64,000 nucleotides of DNA, taken from the NCBI GenBank assembly GCA_046565595.1, contig JBKHYG010000100.1, forward strand, positions 44,244 through 108,243. The letters are read 5' to 3'. This document shows, piece after piece, positions 45,299 to 54,100 of this stretch. A program made the position numbers and the translations under genes. Position 1 is the first letter of the stretch. The number at the start of each line of letters is the position of its first letter. The notes beneath the pieces were generated by a model that did not search any database, had not been told where the DNA came from, and saw only the letters and a program-made list of their open reading frames with translations. The DNA is from JBKHYG01 sp046565595. Its GTDB lineage: Bacteria > Actinomycetota > AC-67.

Positions 45299-45739
45299 CT
45301 AGAACGGCACCTCTTCGGGGACGGGCACATCGTTGTTCCAGTCGGAACCGCCGTTGCCTCGAGCGGAGCCGCCGCCACCGCGGGAGATCCGCGATACCTC
45401 GGCGGTCGCCCAACGCAGCGACGGACCGACCTCGGAGGCCTCGACCTCGATCGCCGTGCGACGATCGCCGTCTTGGGTCTCCCACTCGCGCATCTTGAGC
45501 GTGCCGGTCACGATGACCCGCGTGCCCTTGCGGAGCGACTCTGCGCAGTGTTCAGCGAGATCTCGCCAACAGTTGATCCGGAAGAACGACGCGTCGCCGT
45601 CCTTCCACTCGTTGGTCTGAGGATCACGGACGCGGCGGTTGACCGCGATGCGGAAGTTGACGACCGCGATCCCTTGAGCCGTGTACTTCAGCTCTGGGTC
45701 GTCGGTCATGTTCCCTACCAGCGTCACATGATTGTCCAT
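45299..45739 (-). CDS. ssb: Single-stranded DNA-binding protein
   Basis: 146 residues: OB fold from DNHVTLVGNMTDDPELKYTAQGIAVVNFRIAVNRR, then FFRINCWRDLAEHCAESLRKGTRVIVTGTLK. A short Gly-rich linker (SRGGGGSARGNGG) leads to the acidic protein-interaction tip, ending PEEVPF in place of the usual DDIPF. Between rpsF and rpsR, as in most bacteria. Confidence 0.96.
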   Translation of the reverse strand: MDNHVTLVGNMTDDPELKYTAQGIAVVNFRIAVNRRVRDPQTNEWKDGDASFFRINCWRDLAEHCAESLRKGTRVIVTGTLKMREWETQDGDRRTAIEVEASEVGPSLRWATAEVSRISRGGGGSARGNGGSDWNNDVPVPEEVPF

Positions 45740-45770
45740 CTCGCTGACCTCCCCACGAAGTCCGTATCTG

Positions 45771-46076
45771 TCAGTTGGTCTCGGGTCGGATGATGCGGTG
45801 TCGCATCACCTCGTCTGCGAGCTTGAGTACTCGATCCAGCTCGGTCATCGCTGCCGGTTCGGCGACCACATCGGCAAGGATGTAGTAGCCGTCGGTCAGA
45901 TGTTGGATCTCGTACGCGAGCCTGCGTCGACCCCAGTGGTCGATCTTCACGGCTTCGCCACCTGCGTCGGTGACGATGCCCATGTACCGGTCGAGGTTCT
46001 CCTGGATGATCTGATCATCCAGCCGTGGATCCACGATGAGCACGACCTCATATCGGCGTCGGTCCGCCATTTCCAC
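45771..46076 (-). CDS. rpsF: 30S ribosomal protein S6
   Basis: 101 residues: RRYEVVLIVDPRLDDQIIQENLDRYMGIV, then DHWGRRRLAYEIQHLTDGYYILADVVAEPAAMTELDRVLKLADEVMRHRIIR. First gene of the rpsF-ssb-rpsR-rplI unit, with GGAGG before the ATG. S6 pairs with S18 in the ribosome. Confidence 0.96.
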   Translation of the reverse strand: MEMADRRRYEVVLIVDPRLDDQIIQENLDRYMGIVTDAGGEAVKIDHWGRRRLAYEIQHLTDGYYILADVVAEPAAMTELDRVLKLADEVMRHRIIRPETN

Positions 46077-46213
46077 CTCCTCTGGCCTAGCGACCCCCGT
46101 TCGGGGGCAGGAGTGCTATCTGATGTCCCGCCGATCGACGGAACGCCGCGACACTACCAACGGGGTGGGACCTCGTACACCTGACGAGCGAGATTCGTCC
46201 AGAAGTGCTCGTT

Positions 46214-46558
46214 CTAAGAGACGGTCAGTTGGCCGTTCATGCCTTCTGAGGTGTGGTAGCGGCAGAAGAAGTCCAGCGTGCCAGAGTCGGCGACCTCGAA
46301 GAACAGCGTCTGACCAGGCTGGATGTCGCCCAGGTCCACGATGCCAGATCCGGTCTGGAACGAGTGGGTTGCCGTGGTGTCGTTCTCGACCCTGATCCGC
46401 GCTCCGGGGCCGACGGTCAGCTCTGACGGGTCGAATGCGAAACCGTCCCCCTCGGCGACCATGCGGATGACGGCGTCGCCTCCGCCCCTTGGAAGCACGG
46501 CGAAGAATGCCGCGACAGCAACGACGAGTGGAACCAGGGTGACCTTCGTTCGCTTCAC
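46214..46558 (-). CDS. Cupredoxin-like secreted protein
   Basis: 114 residues from the GTG at 46556-46558, which has TAGGAT 7 bp upstream and directly precedes an uncleaved-or-cleaved signal (KRTKVTLVPLVVAVAAFFAVL). The rest is a plastocyanin-like fold with possible copper ligands His in ATHSFQTG, Cys and His in FFCRYHTSEGM, and the Met after. A blue-copper electron carrier or copper-binding protein outside the membrane is likely. A long frame upstream is antisense to the next gene. Confidence 0.78.
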   Translation of the reverse strand: MKRTKVTLVPLVVAVAAFFAVLPRGGGDAVIRMVAEGDGFAFDPSELTVGPGARIRVENDTTATHSFQTGSGIVDLGDIQPGQTLFFEVADSGTLDFFCRYHTSEGMNGQLTVS

Positions 46559-46565
46559 AGACCCG

Positions 46566-46571
46566 ATCCTA
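46566..46571 (-). promoter_or_regulatory. -10 hexamer of leaderless cupredoxin gene
   Basis: TAGGAT on the minus strand ends exactly 7 bp before the GTG at 46558. Confidence 0.5.
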
Positions 46572-46620
46572 GGGCTTCGCCGCGAACCGGTCGGCGCTGG
46601 CAGCTCGGGCGGTCCTCGCT

Positions 46621-47316
46621 CTATGTCGTTCCCAGGAAGCGACGCCAGACCAGGTAGCCAAGGCCGCTGAGTATCGCGATCGCGATGACCGAGATGACTA
46701 GTCGTCCGGTCGCTGGCGAGAGTCCGCCATCGTCCTGGCCCGGGTTCGCGACCGGATCGAGGCTCGGGTCCTCCGACGGCGAGGGTGATGATCCTGGCGA
46801 AGGTTCCGGCGTCTCTGATGGTTCGGTCCGAGGCTGCTCGGTATGTCCCGGCGCGGGTCGCCTGGTCGCCGGCCGGCTGCTGGCGGGAGTCTTGACGACG
46901 ATCTGGCCGCACATGCCGCAAGGTTGGGCTGCGGCGTTCAGATCTGGGTCGGGTCGCTTGTTCGGATCGCCGTGGATCTTGCAGTAGTAGTCGAAGGTTC
47001 CGGGCTGGCTGAAGGTTCGTTCGTAGGTGGCGCCGGGCTGCAGACAGTCGGTGGTCTCGGGGAACAGTCCTCCGGTCTCACAGGAATCCTCGGTCTGCGG
47101 TGAAGAGTCGAACGACTCGGGCGCCCCCGGATATGAGGTGACCGTGTGGCCTTCGTTGCCTTCGACGATCCAACGCGCCGAATCGCCGGTGACCAGGACC
47201 CGGAAATCGGGGGTGAAGTAGAAGTCGCGTGCCTTGATGACCGCCGTGTCGGCCCCAGCAGGTAGGGGGAGGATCACGGCGGCGGCAGCGATCGAGGCGA
47301 CGAGGATGCGACGCAC
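46621..47316 (-). CDS. Cell-surface cupredoxin with C-terminal membrane anchor
   Basis: 231 residues. Signal peptide (RRILVASIAAAAVILPLPAGA), then a plastocyanin-type domain with ligand-like residues His in NEGHTVTSYPG, Cys and His in YYCKIHGDP, and CGMCGQIVV (Met between two Cys). A Pro/Ser/Thr-rich stalk of about 55 residues and a final membrane helix with a basic cytoplasmic end (LVISVIAIAILSGLGYLVWRRF) anchor it. It lies directly upstream of the smaller cupredoxin; the pair may relay electrons or handle copper. Confidence 0.83.
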   Translation of the reverse strand: MRRILVASIAAAAVILPLPAGADTAVIKARDFYFTPDFRVLVTGDSARWIVEGNEGHTVTSYPGAPESFDSSPQTEDSCETGGLFPETTDCLQPGATYERTFSQPGTFDYYCKIHGDPNKRPDPDLNAAAQPCGMCGQIVVKTPASSRPATRRPAPGHTEQPRTEPSETPEPSPGSSPSPSEDPSLDPVANPGQDDGGLSPATGRLVISVIAIAILSGLGYLVWRRFLGTT

Positions 47317-47322
47317 GCCTTG

Positions 47323-47328
47323 AAACTA
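47323..47328 (-). promoter_or_regulatory. -10 hexamer of leaderless anchored-cupredoxin gene
   Basis: TAGTTT on the minus strand ends 6 bp before the GTG at 47316. Confidence 0.45.
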
Positions 47329-47359
47329 CCCGCGCGGACCGTGCCTTACCCGCCTCTCG

Positions 47360-47390
47360 TAGGCTTCGTCCGGAATCGGACATCAGGAGG
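47360..47390 (+). promoter_or_regulatory. -10 and RBS of the aldehyde dehydrogenase gene
   Basis: TAGGCT (47360-47365) then AGGAGG (47385-47390), 4 bp before the ATG at 47395. The RBS fixes the start; an upstream open frame is not used. Confidence 0.5.
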
Positions 47391-47394
47391 CAGG

Positions 47395-48900
47395 ATGCAT
47401 CGCTACCAGTTGTTCTCGGGCGGCGAGTGGGTGGACGCTCGCGAGGGCGCCACGATGAAGGTCATCAATCCGAGCACCGGCGAGGTCTGCGCCGAGGTGG
47501 CTCGAGGCGGCCGTGAAGACATGGCCGCCGCGATCGATTCGGCTCGCACCGCCTTCGACGAAGGCACCTGGGCTTCGATGCCTCAACGCGAACGCTGCAA
47601 GAGGCTGCTGGAGCTGGGCGATGTGTTGAGCGACCGGCTGGGTGATCTGGCGATGCTGGAATCCGAGAACGCTGGACACACGATGCGGATGGCGAACCTG
47701 TTCTCGATCGCGGTCGGGATCGAACATTGGAAACAGATCGCCGAACTGGCTTCGACCCTTCCCGAGTATGAGCCGGTGCCGTTCAGCGACTATCCGGCGC
47801 CCTCTTGGGGTCTGGTTAGGCGCGAGCCGTTCGGGGTGACGGGCGCGATCACGCCTTGGAACTTCCCGTTCATCTTGATGATCTGGAAGGTCGCTCCAGC
47901 CTTGGCGACGGGCAACACGGTGGTCGTGAAGCCTGCCTCGTACACGCCGCTGTCGACGCTTGAGTTCGCCAAGATCGTCGCCGAGACCGATCTGTTGCCG
48001 CCGGGAGTGCTGAATGTGATCCCGGGAGGCGGTCGTGATGCGGGCGAAGAGTTGGCGGCGAGCCCGAAGGTCGACAAGGTGGCGTTCACCGGCTCGACCG
48101 AGGTCGGTAAGCACATCATGCAGATCGCGTCGGGGAACATCAAGAAGGTGACGCTGGAGCTTGGCGGTAAGAGCGCGAACATCCTGTTGGACGATGCGGA
48201 CATGGATATCGCGGCTCCGGGTTCGCTGTGGGCGACCTTCCTGCATCAGGGTCAGATCTGCCATTCGGGCACACGGTTGTTCGTGCCGCGGGCGCAACAC
48301 GACGACATCGTCGATCGGCTGGTTGGTTTGACCGAAGGTTTGAAGGTCGGCGACGCGATGGATTTCGAGTCAGATCTGGGGCCGATCAACAACGCGCCGC
48401 AGTTGGAGACGATCGAACGCTATGTCGAGCTGGGCAAGAAGGAAGGCGCGGTGTTGGCGACCGGCGGTAAGCGTGCGAGCGTCGAGGGATGCGAGGGCGG
48501 CTGGTTCCATGAGCCGACGATCTTCGCGGATGTGCGAAACGACATGCAGATCGCTCAGGAAGAGATCTTCGGGCCTGTGTTGGGCGTGATCCCCTATGAC
48601 TCTGTCGAGGATGCGATCTCGATGGCGAACGATTCGATCTATGGGCTGGCGGGAGGCGTGTGGAGCAAGGATGTGCCGCGCGCTCTAGAGGTCGCGAAGC
48701 GGATCCGGACAGGGACCGTGTGGATCAACGACTATCACCTGGTGCACGGCTTGGCGCCCTTCGGCGGCTACAAGCAGTCAGGTATCGGCCGCGAATTGGG
48801 CGCTTGGGGTCTGCGCGAGTTCCAGCAGACCAAGTACATCCATGTGGATCAGAGCCCGACGAAGGATCAGAAGTTCTGGTTCCAGGTGCTGGGGCTGTAG
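47395..48900 (+). CDS. Aldehyde dehydrogenase family protein
   Basis: NAD(P)-dependent oxidation of an aldehyde to an acid. 501 residues: PWNFPF (about 154-159), FTGSTEVGK, catalytic Glu255 in VTLELGGKSAN and the nucleophile Cys289 in GQICHSGTRLFV. The HSG after the Cys departs a little from the common C.AG or CTA pattern. Closest in feel to betaine or gamma-aminobutyraldehyde dehydrogenases, but the substrate is not evident and no pathway gene is adjacent. Confidence 0.93.
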   Translation: MHRYQLFSGGEWVDAREGATMKVINPSTGEVCAEVARGGREDMAAAIDSARTAFDEGTWASMPQRERCKRLLELGDVLSDRLGDLAMLESENAGHTMRMANLFSIAVGIEHWKQIAELASTLPEYEPVPFSDYPAPSWGLVRREPFGVTGAITPWNFPFILMIWKVAPALATGNTVVVKPASYTPLSTLEFAKIVAETDLLPPGVLNVIPGGGRDAGEELAASPKVDKVAFTGSTEVGKHIMQIASGNIKKVTLELGGKSANILLDDADMDIAAPGSLWATFLHQGQICHSGTRLFVPRAQHDDIVDRLVGLTEGLKVGDAMDFESDLGPINNAPQLETIERYVELGKKEGAVLATGGKRASVEGCEGGWFHEPTIFADVRNDMQIAQEEIFGPVLGVIPYDSVEDAISMANDSIYGLAGGVWSKDVPRALEVAKRIRTGTVWINDYHLVHGLAPFGGYKQSGIGRELGAWGLREFQQTKYIHVDQSPTKDQKFWFQVLGL

Positions 48901-48907
48901 CGGTCGC

Positions 48908-49465
48908 CTAGACGCATTCGATGCCGGAGAGGCATCGTAGGTCGATCAGTTTGTCGCGGGCTGCTTGGCGATGCAGTTTGGCGACGGCTAGGCGTTCTCG
49001 GTATTCGCGGGCTGCGTCGCCTCGAGGATCGGCTCCGGCCACGATCCGGTCCAACTGGGTGATGGTGCCGATGGTGCGGTTGATCGAGTTCAACTGGTCG
49101 GCGGTGATGTGCCTAAGGATGTCTGGCACTCGCATGTCGATCAACTGGGTGCGGGCGCGTTCAAGGGGCTTGCGGTGGGCGCGTGCGATCTGGCGGCGTC
49201 GCTGGTTCGAAGCGGTCGCCAACTCTGGTTCGAGCGCATCAAGATCAGCTATCGCATCGTCTAGCGACGCCATCAGGGGTGCGGTGGCTGTCTGGTAGGC
49301 CAGGATGTCGGCTCGGTCGCGACGCTGGCCGACGCTGCCCGCGACATAGACGAATGTGGCGCCGGTCACGGCGAAGATGGCGAGGGCGACCGCGACCATC
49401 CATGGTCGCAGCCAACCCTGATGCGCCTCCGGCTCCAGACGCCCCTCCCTGTCCACAGGTGGCAT
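48908..49465 (-). CDS. Single-pass membrane protein with helical extracytoplasmic domain, unknown
   Basis: 185 residues from the ATG at 49463-49465 (further upstream would overlap the divergent promoter). A short cytoplasmic tail, one membrane helix (MVAVALAIFAVTGATFVYVAGSV), and then an alpha-helical domain of about 130 residues rich in Arg/Ala/Leu, ending in a Cys pair (LRCLSGIECV). No family was recognised. Divergent from the methyltransferase gene. Confidence 0.55.
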   Translation of the reverse strand: MPPVDREGRLEPEAHQGWLRPWMVAVALAIFAVTGATFVYVAGSVGQRRDRADILAYQTATAPLMASLDDAIADLDALEPELATASNQRRRQIARAHRKPLERARTQLIDMRVPDILRHITADQLNSINRTIGTITQLDRIVAGADPRGDAAREYRERLAVAKLHRQAARDKLIDLRCLSGIECV

Positions 49466-49477
49466 CGTAACCCGGCC

Positions 49478-49483
49478 TACACT
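49478..49483 (+). promoter_or_regulatory. -10 hexamer of leaderless methyltransferase gene
   Basis: TACACT ends 8 bp before the GTG at 49492. Confidence 0.42.
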
Positions 49484-49491
49484 CCCCTCTC

Positions 49492-50361
49492 GTGCCAGAA
49501 GATCCGACACCCAGGAGCGATGCGGCGGCCTTCCATGCCCATTCGCATGGCGGGATCGCGTTCACCGGCGAGCGCGTCGTTCCAGACGAGCCCGGCTGGG
49601 AATGGTGTTTCGAGGCGCATCGGTTCGGCTACGACGATCTGATCGCCAGACTCCCGGGTGGCGCGCGCGTGTTAGATGTCGGCTGCGGAGAGGGTTATGG
49701 CACGGCTTCGATCGCTGAGCACGCCGGGTTCACGGTCGGCTGTGACGCTTCTGCCGAAGCCGTCAAGCATGCGCGCGACAAGTACGGGACCGATCAGCTG
49801 GCATGGGTGGTCTGCGATGCCCAGGCGCTGCCGTTCGCCGATGACGCGTTCGATGTGGTCGCCAGCCTGCAGGTGATCGAACACTTCACCGACACCGACG
49901 CGCATCTGTCGGGAGTGGCTCGCATCCTTCGAGCCGATGGCTTCCACTATTGCGCGACCCCGAACATCGCTCTCGCCACGCCCGAAGAAGCCGATAACGA
50001 GTTCCATCTACGAGACTTCGACGCACCCCAACTAGAAGCCGCGATGCGCAAACACTTCGGCTCAGTCGAACTGTTAGGCCAGTTCTATCGAGAAGACTCG
50101 CCTCGCGTGAAAGCCATGCGCGCAGCCGAAGCGACCGCCGATCGCGATGCCGCGAAGACCGCACGCTTGGAGCGCATACTGTCCGGCCTGCCGGGACCGT
50201 TAAGGGTGCGCGCACGCCCCGCGCTCCGCAGGATGCTCGGCCTGCCCGCCCAAGATGCCGCCACCGTACGCAACCAGATCATCGCCGAAGACTTCGAGAT
50301 GCGCGCGCCGGCGTCGGAGTCCTTCTGCCTGTTCGCGATCGCCCGAAAGCCCCATGCGTAA
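49492..50361 (+). CDS. SAM-dependent methyltransferase (class I, Methyltransf_11-like)
   Basis: 289 residues. SAM-binding motif I VLDVGCGEGYG at 60-70, an acidic strand CDASAEAVKHAR, then CDAQALPFADDAFDVVASLQVIEHFTDTDAHLSGVARIL (motifs II-III). The N-terminal FTGERVVPDEPGWEWCFEAHRFGYDDL is like methyltransferases in glycan-modifying clusters (ACCEPTOR side unknown). GTG start, leaderless. The last 8 bp overlap a small membrane-protein gene. Confidence 0.87.
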   Translation: MPEDPTPRSDAAAFHAHSHGGIAFTGERVVPDEPGWEWCFEAHRFGYDDLIARLPGGARVLDVGCGEGYGTASIAEHAGFTVGCDASAEAVKHARDKYGTDQLAWVVCDAQALPFADDAFDVVASLQVIEHFTDTDAHLSGVARILRADGFHYCATPNIALATPEEADNEFHLRDFDAPQLEAAMRKHFGSVELLGQFYREDSPRVKAMRAAEATADRDAAKTARLERILSGLPGPLRVRARPALRRMLGLPAQDAATVRNQIIAEDFEMRAPASESFCLFAIARKPHA

Positions 50362-50614
50362 GCCCAAGGCTTCGCGCTGGGCGCGGCTGCCTCGCCGAGC
50401 GGTGTGGCTGATGGGCGGGGGGGTCGTCTTGTTGGCGTGCGCGCTCAGCCTCGTCTATGCGCTTGTGTGGGTCGGCGTGCGAGCTCTGAACGACGACTTC
50501 TGCGCGCGAGCGGACAGTTCCCGCACCCCGATGGTTACCCACTATCACTCTTGGCCGCCGCAGCAGCATTGTCACGGCGGCGAAGAGGACTACCGTTGGC
50601 CCAGCTGGGACTGA
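50354..50614 (+). CDS. Small membrane protein, unknown
   Basis: 86 residues overlapping the methyltransferase end by 8 bp, so probably coupled to it. A basic N-terminus, one membrane helix (AVWLMGGGVVLLACALSLVYALVWVGV), and a His- and Cys-containing exterior tail (HYHSWPPQQHCHGGEEDY). The His/Cys-rich tail could bind metal; this is only a guess. Confidence 0.5.
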   Translation: MRKPKASRWARLPRRAVWLMGGGVVLLACALSLVYALVWVGVRALNDDFCARADSSRTPMVTHYHSWPPQQHCHGGEEDYRWPSWD

Positions 50615-50633
50615 CCCCGGCGGCTAGGAGGCG

Positions 50634-50645
50634 ATGATATATCAT
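50634..50645. repeat. 12-bp palindrome at a composition boundary
   Basis: ATGATATATCAT is a perfect AT-rich palindrome in a short gap between the small membrane-protein gene and the lower-GC giant-protein block. It may be a junction scar or a binding site. Confidence 0.35.
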
Positions 50646-50691
50646 GACCACAAGACGCCAAAGCTTCCAGTCTGATGCCCGCGAGCAACCT

Positions 50692-51174
50692 CTATTGCAA
50701 GAGTCTCAGGGTTGCGGAGCCTGCTACGAGTGCGCTCATTCCCGCTGTCCGTGGCGGCGAAAGCCAGAACTCCGCAGTCCAACCGGGCCCGACGCTGAAG
50801 AGCGCTCCCTGTGTTTCCTGCCCCCACGAAGACCAGTCGTGAGTTTCGACGGGATCGCGCGAATCATGGACGCAGATCTCGCTCCTTGGAAGCCCTCTCA
50901 ATTCACATGTGAATCTAACGCGCTCGTTACCAGCCGCATCCTTGGCGACCGCGTCAACCCGTATCCACGACCCCCACTCCAGGTCCACGACCATGTGTCC
51001 GATGGGCTCGTCCGGAAACACCAAAGCACACACCAACATTGGTCCGTCTGACGACAAGAAAATGTGCGGGCGAACCTCGACCGTACAGCGAGCCACGGGG
51101 CCAGAGCGTGCAAAGGTGGGCGCAGCAGAGATCACGGCAACAAGTGCCACCATCGAACGCATGCGGGGTCCCAT
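50692..51174 (-). CDS. Secreted protein coupled to the giant FlgD-Ig protein
   Basis: 160 residues from the ATG at 51172-51174 (which shares a base with the giant gene's TGA stop, TGATG; AGGAGG lies 6 bp before). An ATG at 51180 touches the RBS and is less likely. Signal peptide GPRMRSMVALVAVISAAPTFARS, then a beta-rich domain with five cysteines (ARCTVEV, LVCALVF, FTCELRG, EICVHD) and DLEWGSWIRVDAVAKDAAGNERVRF, whose DAAGNE phrase echoes the giant protein's repeats. It is a candidate partner of the giant protein. Confidence 0.62.
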   Translation of the reverse strand: MGPRMRSMVALVAVISAAPTFARSGPVARCTVEVRPHIFLSSDGPMLVCALVFPDEPIGHMVVDLEWGSWIRVDAVAKDAAGNERVRFTCELRGLPRSEICVHDSRDPVETHDWSSWGQETQGALFSVGPGWTAEFWLSPPRTAGMSALVAGSATLRLLQ

Positions 51175-54100
51175 CAACATCCTCCTGGCGGGCTGTTTAC
51201 GTACCGATGGTTAGGAACTGGGAACGTCCAGTTGTAGCACGAAGTGATGAGTCGATCAGCCGGCGGATCCGAGTACACTGCGTAGTCGCCACAGGCAATA
51301 AATGGCAGGCAGGACATGCTCACATCAATCTGACCGTATAACCACTGGACAGGCCTGTTTGCGTTGACATCATAGTCCACTGGGGCGCTGATATCCCACT
51401 GCGCAAAATAGGAATTTTGCCGCGAGGATCCCCCCTCTCGATAGTGCTTGATCCGATCCGGCTCGTGGGTGCCTATTCCTAGCGTGCGAACATCGTCATC
51501 AAAAGTTATAGCCTCCAGGTACTTTCCCGGGAGGTTGCTAGACCAATCATCGACAAACGGATCGCAATAGCTAGGATGACCGTAGGCGCCGGGCTGTCGA
51601 CACACTGACACATATGGCGAGGGAATCTCTTTGAATGAGACCGGAGCATTCACCTCGAAGGCGGAGTCTGAAGTGAACGCAGAGAGACGCTCGGCAGTCA
51701 TCCACTTCATGGTCACGCCAACCGAATACTGATAGTCGAAACGAGAATCCCCGGGGGGCATCCCGTTCAGATACGGAATCACGGGGAATACCCGTTGGAA
51801 ATTCCAGTACCCTTCGTCAGGTGCCCACTTCGAGGGATCAGGGGCCTCGTCCGCTACCTCCTCCTTCGGTGTGAGGACTTCTGGGGTGGCCCTAGCCCCG
51901 AAATCACTCAGTATCGTGTCCAAGAACTCGTCTACCTGGGCTGAACTCGACAGCACCCGCTCGAATCCCGCCACCCTAAAGGGGGCTGAATGCCCCAAGA
52001 CAGAGTCAAGATAGTCCAGTTCCTCCTGGTCGGCCCAAGCTTCGATGTCGTCGCGGTAAGCCTTCGCGTGCTTGTACACGCTCGCCGACAACCACCTCCG
52101 CAAGGTTTCAGTCTCGCTGGTCGCACCAGACAGGATCACTCCGCCTCCGAACTCCCTATCCGGGTCAGAGTTGCTGGGGACCCATTCGAGCAGAATGTGC
52201 GTAGAGACCGGGACCGTTGGTAGCCCTTGCAATTCCGTAGCAGATAGAGGAGGGTCGAGGACGACCCTTCTAACCCGGCGGACCACATCTGATGCACATA
52301 CATCCGCTGGGTTCGGACACCGTTCCACTCTTGAGGACATTGGCTTGGGTGTCATGACGAGAGATGCCTCCGTCCAATGCGACGGGACCTCCCTGGCGAC
52401 GGGGGCGACCGGAACTTCCAAATCATCGACTGCGGCCGAGATAGGCAAATCTGCTCGGCTCACCCATGTGGAAGCAACCTCACTAACCCGAGGGGCGGTC
52501 CCAGCATCATAAGCGGCAACATTCTGAGTTGGCAACTGCCCAACCAAGTACGCGTCCTCAAGGTCTGTCTCGAACCGAGTAAGAATCTGGCCCGTGGTCC
52601 CCGATCGGCTGATTGTCAATGGACCCGTATCAAGATCAACCTGGGCATCCGAACATGTGGCGGTCCTTGTGAGAGCGCCGACAACAAGGGGGGATAGGGT
52701 GCATGGAGAGGACTCGATCTCGGCGAAGCTCGCCCCTACGGAGGCATCGACCCCGGCAAATCGGGACACAACTTCGCCCAGGGTACCGGACATGTTCCCG
52801 GCAGCGTCTATCACTGACACGGTCAGCGTATAATCCAGGCCCGCTTCTATGTCAAATGGCCGGGAGACCACAGCCGTCTGACCGCTCACCAATTCGACAT
52901 CGGAGATCTGGGCCTGACCTGCGGCAACCAACTCGAAGACCGCATGTGACCCCACCCTGTTCATTTCGCCTACGATAGCCCTAGCAACGTGCTCCCCGCT
53001 AGGGACCGAAGAGTTGTTCAGGGGTAGAAGCGCATGGGCAGGAACATAGGGTGCGATTGTATCTAACACAATAGGATCTAAGGCAAAGGTCGCCCGATTC
53101 CCAACGGCATCCTGCACGTGGAGTTCCGGGCCGTAGATGCCGTCCGGCAGCGCCCCATTCCCCCCAAATCCGTCCCAGGCTCCTGACACCAAGTTCCCGT
53201 CGCCGGCGATCGTGGCCGAGTCGATTCCAACGAAGCTTAGGCTCCACGAAACCTCGGTCCACTCGTCGGTCACAACCCCGTCGCTGAAGGTGACAGAATC
53301 CTTGATTCCGTCGTCGTTCGGGCTGAAGGCGCATACATCACCGCACTGTAGGCCGCCGGTGGTGAACACCAAGGCTTGCGCAACCACCGGTGGCGATACA
53401 TCCACGACAATGGACGTCTCCAAGATTCGTGGGTTCCCTGCGGGGTCGTATGCCGTCGCGGTTACTGTTGCGGCACCTTCCTGAGTGCCTCCTGCCGCAT
53501 CCTTGCCGTCCCAGGTGCGGTCGATGTTTGTGCCCATGACCTGGGTCCATCCGACTGCCGGTGCCGTGCCCGGCCGGATGACGAGGCTCCATTGTTCCCA
53601 GTCGGCCCCGCCCGCAGTTAATCGAGTGGAGTCGTACTGGCCGTCTTCGTTGGGGCTGATTCTGGGTTCGCTGATGTTGAGGGTGAAGGGTTCGGGTGGG
53701 GTGAGGTCGATGGTGGTTGTTGTTGTGGGTATGGGTAGGGAAGGGTTCCCGGCTTGGTCTTCGGCGCCTAGAGAGGCGGGGGCGGCGGTTTCGAGTGTGA
53801 TCGTGTAGGTGCCTTCTGGCAGCAGCTCGTTGGTGTTGTCTCGTCCGTTCCAGGTGGTTCCACTAGCAGCGTTGGTGAGCTGTTTGACGATCTGATCGTT
53901 GCTGTTGCGGATGACGAGCCGCGTTGTGCTGTCGAGTGGCTCTGAGGTGGTCCAGGTGTATCTGGTCGTTGGTTTGATGGATCCGGGGGCTGTTGAGAAG
54001 GCTGGATTGCTTGCAACGAAGTTGGTAACGACGGGTCTTGTTAGGTCGATGGTGGTGTAGATGGTTGATGTGTTGCTGGTGTTGCCGGCCGCGTCTGTTC

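Noticed and set aside
50644..51051. Plus-strand frame of 135 codons opposite the small secreted protein
   Set aside because: The minus-strand gene has an RBS, a signal peptide and coupling to the giant gene; the plus frame is Arg/His/Pro-rich without features.
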